64,000 nucleotides of DNA, taken from Ferruginibacter lapsinanis (GTDB lineage Bacteria > Bacteroidota > Bacteroidia > Chitinophagales > Chitinophagaceae). Within the stretch, counting starts at the first letter, position 1. The number at the start of each line of letters is the position of its first letter. Position numbers and translations under genes: made by a program. Location of the stretch: the NCBI RefSeq assembly GCF_020783315.1, contig NZ_CP086063.1, positions 124,001-188,000 on the forward strand, given 5' to 3'. This document shows, in pieces, positions 37,355 through 46,505 of this stretch. Under the pieces are notes generated by a model that did not search any database, was not told the origin of the DNA, and saw only the letters and a list, made by a program, of their open reading frames with translations.

Positions 37355-37708
37355 TTAAAATTGTAACCCACCTTCTCTTGCTCCTTCAGCTACTGCTTTT
37401 ACTCTTCCATGATAGATATATCCACCACGATCGAACACAACTGTAGTAACTCCCAATTCAGAAGCTTTCTTAGCAATTGCATTACCTACCAATTTGCTCT
37501 TTTCAGTTTTATTTACTTTTTGAGCCAGGATATCTTTATCTTTTGAAGATGCCGATGCCAAAGTTGTACCATTATCATCATTGATCAACTGTGCATAGAT
37601 ATCAGAATTACTTCTGAAAACACTTAAACGTGGTTTAACACCTACTCCGCTTACTTTTTTGCGGATACGGAATTTTATCTTTTGTCTTGCACTTGATTTG
37701 TTATTCAT
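37355..37708 (-). CDS. rplR: Ribosomal protein L18
   Basis: A 117-residue protein with [33 protein letters not shown] and [20 protein letters not shown] near the C-terminus, all L18 landmarks. It binds 5S rRNA with L5. The AT-rich gap to rpsE holds short AAAATTTAAAATT words. Confidence 0.98.
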   Translation of the reverse strand: MNNKSSARQKIKFRIRKKVSGVGVKPRLSVFRSNSDIYAQLINDDNGTTLASASSKDKDILAQKVNKTEKSKLVGNAIAKKASELGVTTVVFDRGGYIYHGRVKAVAEGAREGGLQF

Positions 37709-37749
37709 AACCTTTTATTTTATTATTCCGATACTGCCGGAACGAATTT

Positions 37750-37833
37750 TAAAATTTGATAATTTGTGATTTGTTAATTCTTTCGAATAGTGTGCCATTT
37801 CCAAATCGGCACATCTCCAAATCTTCAAATCAA
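37750..37833. repeat. ATTTG-type palindromic array between rplF and rplR
   Basis: A left arm AAATTTGATAATTTGTGATTTG and a right arm ATCTCCAAATCTTCAAATCAAT surround about 30 bases of other sequence. Same word family as the other arrays, but the centre is longer. Confidence 0.65.
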
Positions 37834-38388
37834 TTATTTACCTGCAGATTTACCTGCTTTTCTTCTTAATACTTCACCTACAAATTTAACACCCTTTCCT
37901 TTGTATGGTTCAGGTTTACGTAAGCCACGTAATTTAGCACATACCTGACCAAGTAATTGTTTATCTACACTTTCTAAAGTGATGATAGGATTTTGTCCTT
38001 TTTCCTGAGAAGTAGAAACTTTTAATTCCTTAGGTATTTCAAAAATAATATTATGAGAATATCCTAAAGCAAGATCTAATACATTCCCCTGGTTAGCAGC
38101 TTTAAAACCCACACCCACCAATTCCATTTGTTTTACATATCCTTCAGTAACACCTTTTACCATGTTGCTAACCAATGAACGGTATAAACCATGCATTGCT
38201 CTGTGACGAATTTGATCAGTTGGACGAACCAGTTCTACCGTTCCTTCTTTCACTTCTAATTTGATATCTCTATCAATTGCTTGTTTCAATTCTCCTTTCG
38301 GACCTTTAACAGTTACAACATTATCTGCTCCAACTGTGATGGTTACTCCTTTTGGAAATTCAACCGGTTTTTTCCCTATTCTAGACAT
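37834..38388 (-). CDS. rplF: Ribosomal protein L6
   Basis: A 184-residue protein with the two-fold L6 layout: MSRIGKKPVEFPKGVTI at the start and GQVCAKLRGLRKPEPYKGKG near the end, the second being the L6 signature. It lies at the base of the L7/L12 stalk near the sarcin-ricin loop. The 127-base gap to rpsH contains no clear gene. Confidence 0.98.
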   Translation of the reverse strand: MSRIGKKPVEFPKGVTITVGADNVVTVKGPKGELKQAIDRDIKLEVKEGTVELVRPTDQIRHRAMHGLYRSLVSNMVKGVTEGYVKQMELVGVGFKAANQGNVLDLALGYSHNIIFEIPKELKVSTSQEKGQNPIITLESVDKQLLGQVCAKLRGLRKPEPYKGKGVKFVGEVLRRKAGKSAGK

Positions 38389-38515
38389 AGTCGATTTTTT
38401 ATTTTGTTTTTTAAATTCGATTCGTGTTCAGCCACGACTTCGGCTTAATTATCAAATCATTTTCTTTATCGCTACTCCCTATCGTTCTTGTTTAGAAGTT
38501 CAGGAAGTTAGTTGC

Positions 38516-38914
38516 TTAGTAGATGTTGCAAAGAATTTCGCCACCAACATTTTGAGCTTTTGCTTCTTTATCAGTCATTACACCTTTTGATGTAGAAACG
38601 ATTGCAATACCCAAACCATTTTTCACTCTTTTGAATTCTTCAGGTTTAGCATACGTACGTAAACCCGGACGGCTCACTCTTTCTAAACTCTGAATTACAG
38701 GTAATTTTGTAGATGCATCATATTTCAAAGCGATCTTGATCACACCTTGTTTGTTATCATCTTCAAATTTGTATTTCAAAATGTAACCTTTGTCGTACAA
38801 GATCTCAGTCATGCGTTTTTTTAAATTAGACGCAGGGATTTCCACAATACGATGGTTTGCCATCTGTGCATTACGGATTCTTGTAAGAAAATCTGCTATA
38901 GGATCAGTTACCAT
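38516..38914 (-). CDS. rpsH: Ribosomal protein S8
   Basis: A 132-residue protein beginning MVTDPIADFLTRIRNAQ and ending VGGEILCNIY, with SRPGLRTYAKPEEF and GLGIAIVSTSKGVMTDKEA between, the S8 signature. It binds helix 21 of 16S rRNA and in other bacteria also regulates the spc operon; no comparable site was recognised here. Confidence 0.98.
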   Translation of the reverse strand: MVTDPIADFLTRIRNAQMANHRIVEIPASNLKKRMTEILYDKGYILKYKFEDDNKQGVIKIALKYDASTKLPVIQSLERVSRPGLRTYAKPEEFKRVKNGLGIAIVSTSKGVMTDKEAKAQNVGGEILCNIY

Positions 38915-38917
38915 ATC

Positions 38918-38946
38918 AATTAAAAATTATAAATTATAAATTAAGA
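38918..38946. repeat. AAATTATAA-type short repeat between rpsN and rpsH
   Basis: AATTAAAAATTATAAATTATAAATTAAG-type words repeat with a period of about 8 bases. Another AT-only version of short-period intergenic repeats; weak inverted symmetry. Confidence 0.5.
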
Positions 38947-38952
38947 ATTCTA

Positions 38953-39222
38953 CTACCAGCTAGCTTTAACTACACCTGGTATCTTTCCTTGTAACGCCAT
39001 ATCACGAAACATGTTTCTTGATAATCCAAAATGTCTCATGTAACCTCTTGGACGACCAGTTAACTGGCAACGATTTTTTAAACGAACCGGAGATGAGTTC
39101 TTTGGTAATAAATCCAAAGCTTTGTAATCACCGGCTGCTTTTAAAGCTGCTCTTTTATCAGCATATTTAGCGTTCATTGCTTCACGCTTTCTTTGCCTGG
39201 CTTCTATTGACTTTTTTGCCAT
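38953..39222 (-). CDS. rpsN: Ribosomal protein S14 (zinc-free type)
   Basis: An 89-residue S14 of the long, zinc-independent type: the C-terminal part [20 protein letters not shown] has only one Cys, so no CxxC pairs. It assembles late into the small-subunit head. Normal order rplE-rpsN-rpsH. Confidence 0.97.
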   Translation of the reverse strand: MAKKSIEARQRKREAMNAKYADKRAALKAAGDYKALDLLPKNSSPVRLKNRCQLTGRPRGYMRHFGLSRNMFRDMALQGKIPGVVKASW

Positions 39223-39240
39223 GTTTTGTTAGTATTTAAA

Positions 39241-39807
39241 TTATTTTTTAACGTTTTTAAAAGGCATTCCCAATTCTTTCAACAATTCATATGCCTCTTC
39301 ATTAGTATTTGCTGTAGTAACAAAAGTGATATCCATACCGGTAATTTTATTTACTTTATCGATATCAATTTCAGGGAAAATGATTTGTTCCGTAATACCT
39401 AAAGTGTAATTTCCACGGCCATCAAATGACTTATCATTGATCCCTTTAAAATCACGTACACGTGGTAAAGAAACAGATACGAATCTATCTAAGAATTCAA
39501 ACATTTTAACTCCACGAAGTGTAACTCTTGCACCAATCGGCATGTTCTTACGCAACTTAAAGTTAGAAATATCTTTTTTAGACATAGTAGGTACAGCCTT
39601 TTGACCTGTGATCGTTGTTAATTCCTCAACAGCAATGTCTACTAATTTTTTATCTGCAACGGCACCGTTCACCCCACGATTCAAACAGATCTTGGTCAAT
39701 TTAGGCGCTTGCATAACGGTTTTATAACCGAATTTTTTCATTAAGGCAGGTACTACTTCTTTAGAGTATTTATCTGCCAATCTTGGAGTATATGTTGTTG
39801 TTGCCAT
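39241..39807 (-). CDS. rplE: Ribosomal protein L5
   Basis: A 188-residue protein with [34 protein letters not shown] and [16 protein letters not shown], the L5 signatures. It binds 5S rRNA and contacts P-site tRNA. Its ATG is one base away from the stop of rplX, so the two are coupled. Confidence 0.98.
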   Translation of the reverse strand: MATTTYTPRLADKYSKEVVPALMKKFGYKTVMQAPKLTKICLNRGVNGAVADKKLVDIAVEELTTITGQKAVPTMSKKDISNFKLRKNMPIGARVTLRGVKMFEFLDRFVSVSLPRVRDFKGINDKSFDGRGNYTLGITEQIIFPEIDIDKVNKITGMDITFVTTANTNEEAYELLKELGMPFKNVKK

Positions 39808-39808
39808 G

Positions 39809-40144
39809 TTAGATTACCCCCCCTGATTTTTTTGATACACGAATTAATTTACCGTTTTCTCTTGTGCGTTTCACTTTAGCCGGAGCTGCAGCTTTTGCAT
39901 CCCAAAGCATTACATTAGAAATTGCGATCGGAGCTTCAACTTTTACAATACCACCTTTAGTGTTTTGTGAAGTTGGTTTAGTATGTTTGGTTACGATGTT
40001 AACACCTTCTACCAATACACGACTTTTTTCTATAATAACCTCCAACACTTTACGTGGCTTTTTAAGATCTTTGTCTTCGCCGGTGATAACAATTACGCTA
40101 TCGCCTTTTTTAATGTTGAACTTTGCTTTAAATCTTGTACTCAT
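39809..40144 (-). CDS. rplX: Ribosomal protein L24
   Basis: A 111-residue protein with the KOW motif at its N-terminus ([20 protein letters not shown]) and [19 protein letters not shown]. It is an early assembly protein of the large subunit. ATG 40144 is chosen over the frame start at 40180, since [15 protein letters not shown] matches the usual N-terminus. A run of seven G codes for the last residues (SGGVI); slippage there would only change the final three residues. Confidence 0.96.
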   Translation of the reverse strand: MSTRFKAKFNIKKGDSVIVITGEDKDLKKPRKVLEVIIEKSRVLVEGVNIVTKHTKPTSQNTKGGIVKVEAPIAISNVMLWDAKAAAPAKVKRTRENGKLIRVSKKSGGVI

Positions 40145-40213
40145 TTTTTTATGCTTTATGCTTCGCTGAACGCTTGGCAAGTTTTATTTTATTCAGGCTT
40201 CACGCCTTTTACT

Positions 40214-40582
40214 TTATAATACTTCCGGTGCTAATGAAATAATTTTCATATACCCTTTGTCTCTTAATTCACGAGCCACCGGGCCAAAAATACGTGTACC
40301 TCTTGGTTCATCTGAATTGTTTAACAACACAACTGCATTGTCATCAAAACGAATATAAGAACCATCTTTACGACGTAATTTGTTTTTTGTACGTACAATA
40401 ACCGCTTTACTAACAGTACCTTTTTTAATACCGCCGGCTGGCATTGCATCTTTCACAGTAACAACGATTTTATCGCCTATTTTAGCATAATCCTGGCCAG
40501 AGTTACCCAATACACGGATACACAAAACTTCTTTGGCGCCGCTGTTGTCTGCTACATTTAATCTGCTTTCTTGCTGAATCAT
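40214..40582 (-). CDS. rplN: Ribosomal protein L14
   Basis: A 122-residue protein beginning [20 protein letters not shown] and ending SLAPEVL, with [20 protein letters not shown], the L14 signature. It forms intersubunit bridge B8. Canonical position between rpsQ and rplX. Confidence 0.98.
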   Translation of the reverse strand: MIQQESRLNVADNSGAKEVLCIRVLGNSGQDYAKIGDKIVVTVKDAMPAGGIKKGTVSKAVIVRTKNKLRRKDGSYIRFDDNAVVLLNNSDEPRGTRIFGPVARELRDKGYMKIISLAPEVL

Positions 40583-40587
40583 TTTTA

Positions 40588-40675
40588 TTTACGATTTACG
40601 AACTACGATTTACGAATTTTTAATCCGGCTATCGTACCTCTTATTACTTATAACTTATAACTAAAAACTTATAAC
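40588..40675. repeat. TACGATTT and TTATAACT arrays between rpsQ and rplN
   Basis: Two blocks. First, a 14-base unit TACGATTTACGAAC is repeated once with one change (40590-40603 and 40604-40617). Second, TTATAACT words recur at 40646-40675 (CTTATAACTTATAACTAAAA, then ACTTATAACTTA). Neither block looks coding. Confidence 0.7.
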
Positions 40676-40948
40676 TTACTTCACTTTTTCAACTATCTCA
40701 ACTAATCTCCAACGTTTTGTTTTACTCATAGGACGAGCCTCCATAATTTTAACGGTATCGCCTATGCTACACTCATTCTTTTCATCATGCGCATGAAACT
40801 TTGTAGATTTTTTTACGAACTTACCATAAAGCGGATGCTTTACTTTTCTTTCTACATTAACTGTGATAGTTTTATCCATTTTGTTACTGGTAACTACCCC
40901 TAATTTAGTTTTACGTAAGTTTCTTACTATTGTTGTTACTTCACTCAT
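40676..40948 (-). CDS. rpsQ: Ribosomal protein S17
   Basis: A 90-residue protein with the OB-fold S17 pattern: [40 protein letters not shown] and [19 protein letters not shown]. It binds the 5' domain of 16S rRNA. Normal position after rpmC. Confidence 0.98.
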   Translation of the reverse strand: MSEVTTIVRNLRKTKLGVVTSNKMDKTITVNVERKVKHPLYGKFVKKSTKFHAHDEKNECSIGDTVKIMEARPMSKTKRWRLVEIVEKVK

Positions 40949-40970
40949 TGTTGCAAAATTTATGGTTTAA

Positions 40971-41180
40971 TTATAAACCTAGTTCTTTACTTCTTAATGC
41001 TGTTTTTAAACGTGCAAGATCTTTACGTAATAAACGTAAGCTTACCGGATTCTCCAAAGGAGAAATACTGTGAGCAAAAGATACTTTCTTCAAACGTAAT
41101 TCGTCTTCAGCGATCTTAGCCTTTAAGTCTTCAAGACCTAAACCTTTAATGCTCGTTAAAAAATCTACTTTCTTTGACAT
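40971..41180 (-). CDS. rpmC: Ribosomal protein L29
   Basis: A 69-residue helical protein with SIKGLGLEDLKAKIAEDELR and RLLRKDLARLKTALRSKELG, as in L29 at the tunnel exit. Normal position between rplP and rpsQ. Confidence 0.95.
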   Translation of the reverse strand: MSKKVDFLTSIKGLGLEDLKAKIAEDELRLKKVSFAHSISPLENPVSLRLLRKDLARLKTALRSKELGL

Positions 41181-41184
41181 TGTT

Positions 41185-41259
41185 ATTAATTTGATAATTT
41201 GGTGATTTGGTGATTTGATAATTACATTTTCAAATTTTCAAATCTTCAAATTGATTAAT
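41185..41259. repeat. ATTTG-type palindromic array between rplP and rpmC
   Basis: Left arm from 41185 with units AATTTGAT, AATTTGGTG, ATTTGGTG, ATTTGATAA; right arm with TTTTCAAATTTTCAAATC and TTCAAATTGATTAAT. The ends are ATTAAT on both sides, and the arms are reverse complements in word content. Clearest member of the family. Confidence 0.8.
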
Positions 41260-41262
41260 TGT

Positions 41263-41682
41263 TTATGCTTGATAATCTCTACGTACCACAAATTTTACAG
41301 CAATAGGTAATTTTTGTGCCGCTAATTCAAATGCTTCTTTTGCAACTTGCATCGGAACACCATCAGCTTCAAACAAGATGCGTCCTGGCTCTACTACAGC
41401 AGCCCAATATTCAGGGTTACCTTTACCTTTACCCATTCTCACCTCAGCTGGCTTTTTAGTGATTGGTTTGTCAGGAAAAATTCTGATCCAAACATTCCCT
41501 TCTCTCTTCATATGACGAGTCATAGCCTGACGAGCACTTTCAATTTGTCTGTTAGTTAACCAAATTGGTTCTAAAGCTTTTAATCCGAATGAACCAAAAG
41601 AAATAGTAGTTCCTCTTTTAGCAACTTCTCTGATACGGCCTTTCTGGGCTTTTCTATGTTTTACTCTTTTCGGTGATAACAT
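41263..41682 (-). CDS. rplP: Ribosomal protein L16
   Basis: A 139-residue protein beginning [20 protein letters not shown] with the L16 signatures [20 protein letters not shown] and [20 protein letters not shown]. It contacts the peptidyl-transferase centre and 5S rRNA. Its Arg in the RMGKGKG loop is the site hydroxylated in some bacteria. Confidence 0.98.
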   Translation of the reverse strand: MLSPKRVKHRKAQKGRIREVAKRGTTISFGSFGLKALEPIWLTNRQIESARQAMTRHMKREGNVWIRIFPDKPITKKPAEVRMGKGKGNPEYWAAVVEPGRILFEADGVPMQVAKEAFELAAQKLPIAVKFVVRRDYQA

Positions 41683-41697
41683 CTTATTTCTATTTTA

Positions 41698-41738
41698 GAT
41701 TTTGGATTGATGATTTTTGATTTTCTTCAATCCGAATC
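41698..41738. repeat. GATTTTGGATTG inverted repeat between rpsC and rplP
   Basis: GATTTTGGATTG (41698-41709) and CAATCCGAATC (41728-41738) are imperfect reverse complements, separated by TGATTTTTGATTTT-like words. The rest of the 122-base gap has TACATCG and AATCGTAAATT words like the TACGATTT family. Confidence 0.6.
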
Positions 41739-41804
41739 AGTACTTAATTTTTTGTTGAGATCTGCAAGCCGAAATACATCGTACATCGCAAATCGTAAAT
41801 TTAA

Positions 41805-42614
41805 TTAGCGTCTTCCGCCAGCAGCTCCACCACCACGGTTTCCACCACCTCTTCTATCTCCACCACCGCCTCTGCGATCGTCTCTTCTATCTCCACCTCT
41901 TTCGCCACCACGGTTTTCAAAACCACCTCTTGAATCTCCTTCTTTACCACCACCGGCTAAGATATTTGGGTTAAGATCTCTTTTAGCTAAAACTTCACCT
42001 TTACAGATCCATACTTTAATACCGATCTTTCCGTAAACTGTTTGAGCAAATACATTTGCGTAATCGATATCCATACGTAAAGTATGCAACGGCGTACGAC
42101 CTTGTTTGATCTCTTCGCTACGTGCAATTTCAGCTCCACCTAAACGACCACCGCATCTAACTTTAATTCCTTCTGCACCCATACGTAATGCTGAAGCAAT
42201 TGCCATTTTAACAGCACGTTTGAAATTGATACGACCTTCTAATTGACGAGCAATTGTATCAGCAACAATTTGAGCATCTAATTCAGGACGACGTATTTCA
42301 AGAATGTTTATTTGAACATCATCTTTACCGGTCAATTTTTTCAATTCCTCTTTGATTCTATCAACCTCTCCACCACCTTTACCGATGATGATACCTGGTT
42401 TAGAGGTGTGGATTGTTACGATCAACTTGTTCAACGTACGCTCAATTACTATTTTTGAGATACCGCCTTTGTTGATACGGGCATTTAAATAATTTCTGAT
42501 TTTGTTATCTTCAATTAATTTTTTACCAAAATCTTTTTTATCTGCATACCAGTTACTATCCCATCCACGGATGATTCCTAGTCTGATACCAATCGGATTT
42601 ACTTTTTGACCCAT
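41805..42614 (-). CDS. rpsC: Ribosomal protein S3 with long Gly/Arg-rich tail
   Basis: A 269-residue S3 beginning [20 protein letters not shown], with the KH motif around [17 protein letters not shown] and the C-terminal domain signature [17 protein letters not shown]. After about residue 220 comes a tail of about 48 residues made mainly of Gly, Arg and Asp with repeated RGG/GGD RR blocks ([20 protein letters not shown]). The rest of S3 is normal. RGG tails bind RNA in other proteins; here this is inference. Confidence 0.97.
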   Translation of the reverse strand: MGQKVNPIGIRLGIIRGWDSNWYADKKDFGKKLIEDNKIRNYLNARINKGGISKIVIERTLNKLIVTIHTSKPGIIIGKGGGEVDRIKEELKKLTGKDDVQINILEIRRPELDAQIVADTIARQLEGRINFKRAVKMAIASALRMGAEGIKVRCGGRLGGAEIARSEEIKQGRTPLHTLRMDIDYANVFAQTVYGKIGIKVWICKGEVLAKRDLNPNILAGGGKEGDSRGGFENRGGERGGDRRDDRRGGGGDRRGGGNRGGGAAGGRR

Positions 42615-42673
42615 ATTGTTAATTTATTTCCTGCTATTCTTTTGAAAGAAAGATTCGCAAGATTTTTAAAAGT

Positions 42674-43018
42674 TTAAATTTTGCTGTCTACTACAATTGT
42701 TACGTGATTACTACGTTTACGTACTCTGTACCCTCTACCTTGTGGAGCCGGACGCATACGTTTGATTACTCTTCCGCAGTCAACCATAATTGTTTTAACT
42801 ACCAACTGAGCATCTTCCACTTTTGCTTCTGTATTTTTTTGCTCCCAGTTATTGATTGCACTTTTCAATAATTTGTACATAGGCACTGCAGGGTGCTTAG
42901 GGTTGAATTGTAATACCCCCAAAGCTTTTTCTACTTCCATGCCACGTATCAAATCAGCCAGTAAACGCATTTTACGTGGTGATGTTGGGTAATTGTTAAG
43001 TTTAGCTACTGCTTCCAT
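42674..43018 (-). CDS. rplV: Ribosomal protein L22
   Basis: A 114-residue protein with [20 protein letters not shown] and the beta-hairpin end [24 protein letters not shown] segment ([19 protein letters not shown]) and [20 protein letters not shown]. It lines the nascent-chain tunnel. Canonical position between rpsS and rpsC. Confidence 0.98.
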   Translation of the reverse strand: MEAVAKLNNYPTSPRKMRLLADLIRGMEVEKALGVLQFNPKHPAVPMYKLLKSAINNWEQKNTEAKVEDAQLVVKTIMVDCGRVIKRMRPAPQGRGYRVRKRSNHVTIVVDSKI

Positions 43019-43026
43019 TTTTTATA

Positions 43027-43103
43027 AAGTTTTAAGTTGTAAGTTTTAAGTCGTAAGTCGTAAGCTAATTGCTTAATACTTAGTACTTATTACTTAGTAC
43101 TTC
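43027..43103. repeat. TAAGT-type palindromic array between rpsS and rplV
   Basis: Left arm with TTTTAAGTTGTAAGTTTTAAG and GTCGTAAGTCGTAAG; right arm with CTTAATACTTAGTACTT and ATTACTTAGTACTTCTTA. The arms are reverse complements in word content (TAAGT / ACTTA), with a short AT centre near 43066-43070. Confidence 0.7.
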
Positions 43104-43376
43104 TTATCCTATTTTTTTACTTGAGTGACCTCTGAAATTTCTTGTCGGTGCAAATTCACCTAATTTATGACCTACCATAAACTCAGTTACATAAACCGGG
43201 ATAAATTTATTCCCGTTGTGTACTGCCAGTGTATGACCTACAAAATCCGGAGAGATTGTAGAACGGCGAGACCAGGTTTTGATTACACCTTTTTTGTTTT
43301 TTCCTTCATTGATCGCTAACACTTTGTCTTCTAAGTTAGCATCGATATAAGGACCTTTTTTAATCGAACGAGCCAT
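43104..43376 (-). CDS. rpsS: Ribosomal protein S19
   Basis: A 90-residue protein beginning [20 protein letters not shown] with [20 protein letters not shown] and [16 protein letters not shown] at the end, the S19 signatures. Small-subunit head protein. Normal position after rplB. Confidence 0.98.
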   Translation of the reverse strand: MARSIKKGPYIDANLEDKVLAINEGKNKKGVIKTWSRRSTISPDFVGHTLAVHNGNKFIPVYVTEFMVGHKLGEFAPTRNFRGHSSKKIG

Positions 43377-43401
43377 TTTTATTTATGATTTGTGACTTAC
43401 G

Positions 43402-43430
43402 ATTTACGAATTGAAACTCTTTTCGTAAAT
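43402..43430. repeat. TTTACGAA inverted repeat between rplB and rpsS
   Basis: ATTTACGAA (43402-43410) and TTCGTAAAT (43422-43430) form a perfect 9-bp stem with an 11-base loop. It belongs to the same TACGATTT word family as 40590. Confidence 0.65.
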
Positions 43431-43479
43431 GTTAATCTTGTTTATTTCTCCGAAAACACCGGAGCATTTTAACTGTTTC

Positions 43480-44322
43480 TTACTTGTTACTTAATTTCTT
43501 TCCGTTTCTTCTTTGGATGATCATTTTATCTGATCCTTTACCTCTTGTACGTGTAACTTCACCTTTAGCATATTTACCTGTACGGCTACGTGGGTGACCA
43601 CCAGAAGCTCTACCTTCACCACCACCCATCGGATGATCTACCGGGTTCATCGCAACTGCTCTCGTTCTTGGTCTAACACCTTTCCAACGATTACGGCCTG
43701 CTTTACCTGCACTTTCCAAATTATGATCGCTGTTACTTACAACACCAACTGTTGCATAGCAATTGATCAATACTTTTCTTAACTCACCACTTGGCATTTT
43801 AATAACACCATACTTTTCTTCTTTATTCGATAACTGAGCACTTGCGCCTGCACTACGTACTAATTTACCACCTTGACCAGGTTGCATTTCAATGTTATGA
43901 ATCATAGTACCCAAAGGCATATTCTTCAATTGTAATGCATTCCCTAATTCCGGAGCAACTGCATCGCCACTTAAAACTGTAGCACCTACCTGCAATCCGT
44001 TTGGAGCAATGATATAACGTTTTTCACCATCAGCATAATTCAATAAAGCAATAAATGCTGTACGGTTTGGATCATACTCGATACTTTTAACAGTAGCAGG
44101 TACATCTTTTTTATCTCTTTTAAAATCGATCAAACGATACATGGTTTTGTTTCCGCCACCCATATAACGCATTGCTCTTCTACCTTGTGAGTTACGACCA
44201 GCTGTATTCTTTTGTTTTTCTAACAAAGATTTTTCAGGAGTGCTGGTGGTAATTTCTGCATACGCATTACCAATTCTCCAACGAGTTCCGGCTGTGGTAG
44301 GTTTGTATTTTCTTAATGCCAT
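43480..44322 (-). CDS. rplB: Ribosomal protein L2
   Basis: A 280-residue protein with [17 protein letters not shown] at the start, [20 protein letters not shown], and the C-terminal signature [20 protein letters not shown], including the His important for peptidyl transfer. Central to subunit joining. Normal length. Confidence 0.98.
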   Translation of the reverse strand: MALRKYKPTTAGTRWRIGNAYAEITTSTPEKSLLEKQKNTAGRNSQGRRAMRYMGGGNKTMYRLIDFKRDKKDVPATVKSIEYDPNRTAFIALLNYADGEKRYIIAPNGLQVGATVLSGDAVAPELGNALQLKNMPLGTMIHNIEMQPGQGGKLVRSAGASAQLSNKEEKYGVIKMPSGELRKVLINCYATVGVVSNSDHNLESAGKAGRNRWKGVRPRTRAVAMNPVDHPMGGGEGRASGGHPRSRTGKYAKGEVTRTRGKGSDKMIIQRRNGKKLSNK

Positions 44323-44381
44323 TTTATATTATTTTTTATTCAACTTTTGCGGCAGCTGAGGCCATCCTTTAAATAATTTTA

Positions 44382-44681
44382 TTATACTGTTCCGTAGATA
44401 TCAATTGTTTCGCCTTGAGCTACTGTTACAAATGCTTTCTTTTTTGCAGGTTTACGACCTGAAACTACTCCGGCTTTTGTATTACGAGATTTTGCTTTAC
44501 CAGGTATAACAGTTGTATTAACATTCTGTACTTGTACACCGTAAAACTCTTCTACAGCTTTCTTAATCTCTAATTTGTTAGCTTTTCTGCTTACCACAAA
44601 AGCATAACGATTCATTTTTTCAGTTTGCTTGTTTATCTTTTCAGATAAGATCGGCTTTATTAATACTTCAGACAGTTTCAT
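44382..44681 (-). CDS. rplW: Ribosomal protein L23
   Basis: A 99-residue protein with LIKPILSEKINKQTEKMNRY and EIKKAVEEFYGVQVQNVNT, the L23 signatures. It sits at the tunnel exit and docks SRP, trigger factor and the translocon. Normal position after rplD. Confidence 0.97.
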   Translation of the reverse strand: MKLSEVLIKPILSEKINKQTEKMNRYAFVVSRKANKLEIKKAVEEFYGVQVQNVNTTVIPGKAKSRNTKAGVVSGRKPAKKKAFVTVAQGETIDIYGTV

Positions 44682-44757
44682 ATCAATTTGATAATTTGGT
44701 GATTTGATGATTTGGAGATGAGTAATTGTTACTTCTTCAAATTTTCAGATCAATTAA
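44682..44757. repeat. ATTTG-type palindromic array between rplD and rplW
   Basis: Left arm ATCAATTTGATAATTTGGTG with further ATTTGATG and ATTTGGAG units; right arm CTTCTTCAAATTTTCAGATC. The centre GAGTAATTGTTACTTC resembles the centre of the array at 45391. Confidence 0.75.
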
Positions 44758-45387
44758 TTAATTTGCTTGTTCTTCGCTAAATATTTTTGCTACACTTTCA
44801 GTGAAAACCAACACGCTTGCATTTACGATATCGTAAGTGTTTACGTCGCTTAAAGAACTTCCTTTTACTGAAGGAATATTTCTTAAACTCATGTACACAT
44901 TATCATTGTGTTCAGGAGTAACGAATAAAGCTTTTTTATCGCTGATGTTCAAAGCTTTTAAAATAGTAGCCAATTGTTTTGTTTTTGGCGTATCCAATGT
45001 AACGTCTTCCAACACTACGATTGCATTTTCTTTTGCTTTGTAACTTAATGCACTGATTTTAGCAAGATCTTTTACTTTACGGTTCAATTTGAAATCGTAT
45101 AAGTGTGGCTTTGGTCCAAAGATAGTACCACCACCTTTATAGATCGGAGAACGTAAGTTACCCTTACGAGCACCACCGGTTCCTTTTTGCTTGTGTAATT
45201 TTTTAGATGAACCATGTACTTCAGCTCTTGTTTTTACTTTATGCGTTCCCTGACGTTGAGCAGCCAGGTATTGTTTTACCGCTAAATAAATAACATGATT
45301 GTTAGGTTCTGCGCCAAAAATTTCTTCAGGCAAATCAACTGTTCTGCCGGTTTTAGCTCCACTAATATTTAAAATATCTACTTGCAT
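44758..45387 (-). CDS. rplD: Ribosomal protein L4
   Basis: A 209-residue protein with QGTHKVKTRAEVHGSSKKLH, KQKGTGGARKGNLRSPIYKG (the tunnel loop) and the C-terminal domain LEDVTLDTPKTKQLATILKA. It lines the tunnel and in some bacteria represses the S10 operon; no matching leader hairpin was recognised upstream of rpsJ. Confidence 0.97.
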   Translation of the reverse strand: MQVDILNISGAKTGRTVDLPEEIFGAEPNNHVIYLAVKQYLAAQRQGTHKVKTRAEVHGSSKKLHKQKGTGGARKGNLRSPIYKGGGTIFGPKPHLYDFKLNRKVKDLAKISALSYKAKENAIVVLEDVTLDTPKTKQLATILKALNISDKKALFVTPEHNDNVYMSLRNIPSVKGSSLSDVNTYDIVNASVLVFTESVAKIFSEEQAN

Positions 45388-45390
45388 TTT

Positions 45391-45472
45391 ATTTAATTTG
45401 GAGATTTGGTGATTTGGAAATTTGGTGATGCTTAATTGTTACATCTTCAAATTTTCAAATTTTCAAATCGAT
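45391..45472. repeat. ATTTG-type palindromic array between rplC and rplD
   Basis: Left arm TTAATTTGGAGATTTGGTG with ATTTGGAA and ATTTGGTG units; right arm ACATCTTCAAATTTTCAAAT and TTTCAAATCG. The centre GATGCTTAATTGTTACATC forms the tip of the stem. Confidence 0.8.
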
Positions 45473-45474
45473 TT

Positions 45475-46092
45475 TTATTTTTGAATTAAAACGATTGAAC
45501 CGTTGTGACCAGGAACTGAACCACTTACTAATATGTAATTTTTTTCAGCGAAGATCTTAACTACTTTCAACCCTTTCATTTTCACTCTGTCTTGTCCCAT
45601 TCTACCTGCCATACGCATACCTTTGAATACACGTGATGCATCAGATGAGTTACCGATTGAACCCGGAGCTCTTTGACGATCATGCTGACCATGAGATTGT
45701 TCACCTACACCATGGAAGCCATGACGTTTAACAACACCCTGGAAGCCTTTACCTTTGCTGGTACCAACTACTTCAACGCTATCGCCTTCGGCAAATATGT
45801 CTACAGTGATGATCTCACCAACATTTTTGTCGATTTCGCTATTGCGTATTTCTTTTACTACTTTTTTAGGGGAAGTCTGAGCTTTGGCGAAATGGTTGAT
45901 TTCAGCCTTGATGGAGTGTTTTTCTTTCTTATCTCCGAATGCAATTTGGAGTGCATCGTAACCGTCTGTTTCTACGGTTTTCTTTTGGGTAACTACACAT
46001 GGACCTGCTTCAATGATCGTAACGGCAGTTTGCTTGCCTGTTGCATCAAAGACACTGGTCATGCCAATTTTCTTTCCAATAATACTTTTCAT
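45475..46092 (-). CDS. rplC: Ribosomal protein L3
   Basis: A 205-residue protein from MKSIIGKKIGMTSVFDATG (ATG 46092). L3 signatures are GTSKGKGFQGVVKRHGFHGV and SHGQHDRQRAPGSIG with SDASRVFKGMRMAGRMGQDR. The frame opens ten residues earlier (46122), but the conserved N-terminus starts at 46092. It binds early in large-subunit assembly. Confidence 0.97.
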   Translation of the reverse strand: MKSIIGKKIGMTSVFDATGKQTAVTIIEAGPCVVTQKKTVETDGYDALQIAFGDKKEKHSIKAEINHFAKAQTSPKKVVKEIRNSEIDKNVGEIITVDIFAEGDSVEVVGTSKGKGFQGVVKRHGFHGVGEQSHGQHDRQRAPGSIGNSSDASRVFKGMRMAGRMGQDRVKMKGLKVVKIFAEKNYILVSGSVPGHNGSIVLIQK

Positions 46093-46199
46093 TGTATCTG
46101 TTTTATATCCAGCGCTGTTCAATTACAAACAGATGGATGTTTCATTATTTTGTTATAAGAACTGACTTTTTGCCTTTCCGCCTCTCAGCAGATGGTTCA

Positions 46200-46505
46200 T
46201 TAAGCCTTAATCTCAACATCTACACCACTTGGCAGGTCTAATTTACTTAGAGCGTCAACCGTACGGCTGCTGCTGGTGTATATGTCTAATAAACGTTTAT
46301 GTGTACACAATTGAAACTGCTCACGTGCCTTTTTATTAACGTGAGGAGAACGTAACACAGTAAAGATCTTTTTGTGTGTAGGTAAGGGTATTGGCCCTGT
46401 TACTACTGCACCAGTACTACGTACTGTTTTTACAATTTTCTCAGCTGATTTATCAACTAGATTGTGGTCGTAAGACTGTAGTTTTATTCTGATTCTTTGT
46501 GACAT
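46200..46505 (-). CDS. rpsJ: Ribosomal protein S10
   Basis: A 101-residue protein [20 protein letters not shown] with [20 protein letters not shown] and [20 protein letters not shown], the S10 signatures. First gene of the cluster; a strong Bacteroidetes-type promoter lies just upstream, and fusA, usually next to it, is 7.6 kb away. Confidence 0.98.
   Translation of the reverse strand: MSQRIRIKLQSYDHNLVDKSAEKIVKTVRSTGAVVTGPIPLPTHKKIFTVLRSPHVNKKAREQFQLCTHKRLLDIYTSSSRTVDALSKLDLPSGVDVEIKA

Noticed and set aside
39817..39823. Run of seven G in the end of rplX as a phase-variation site
   Set aside because: Slippage would change only the last three residues of L24, so a switch is not credible.
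36509..45472. CRISPR array
   Set aside because: Units are 8-9 bases with no unique spacers, the arms are inverted to each other, and no cas genes are nearby.
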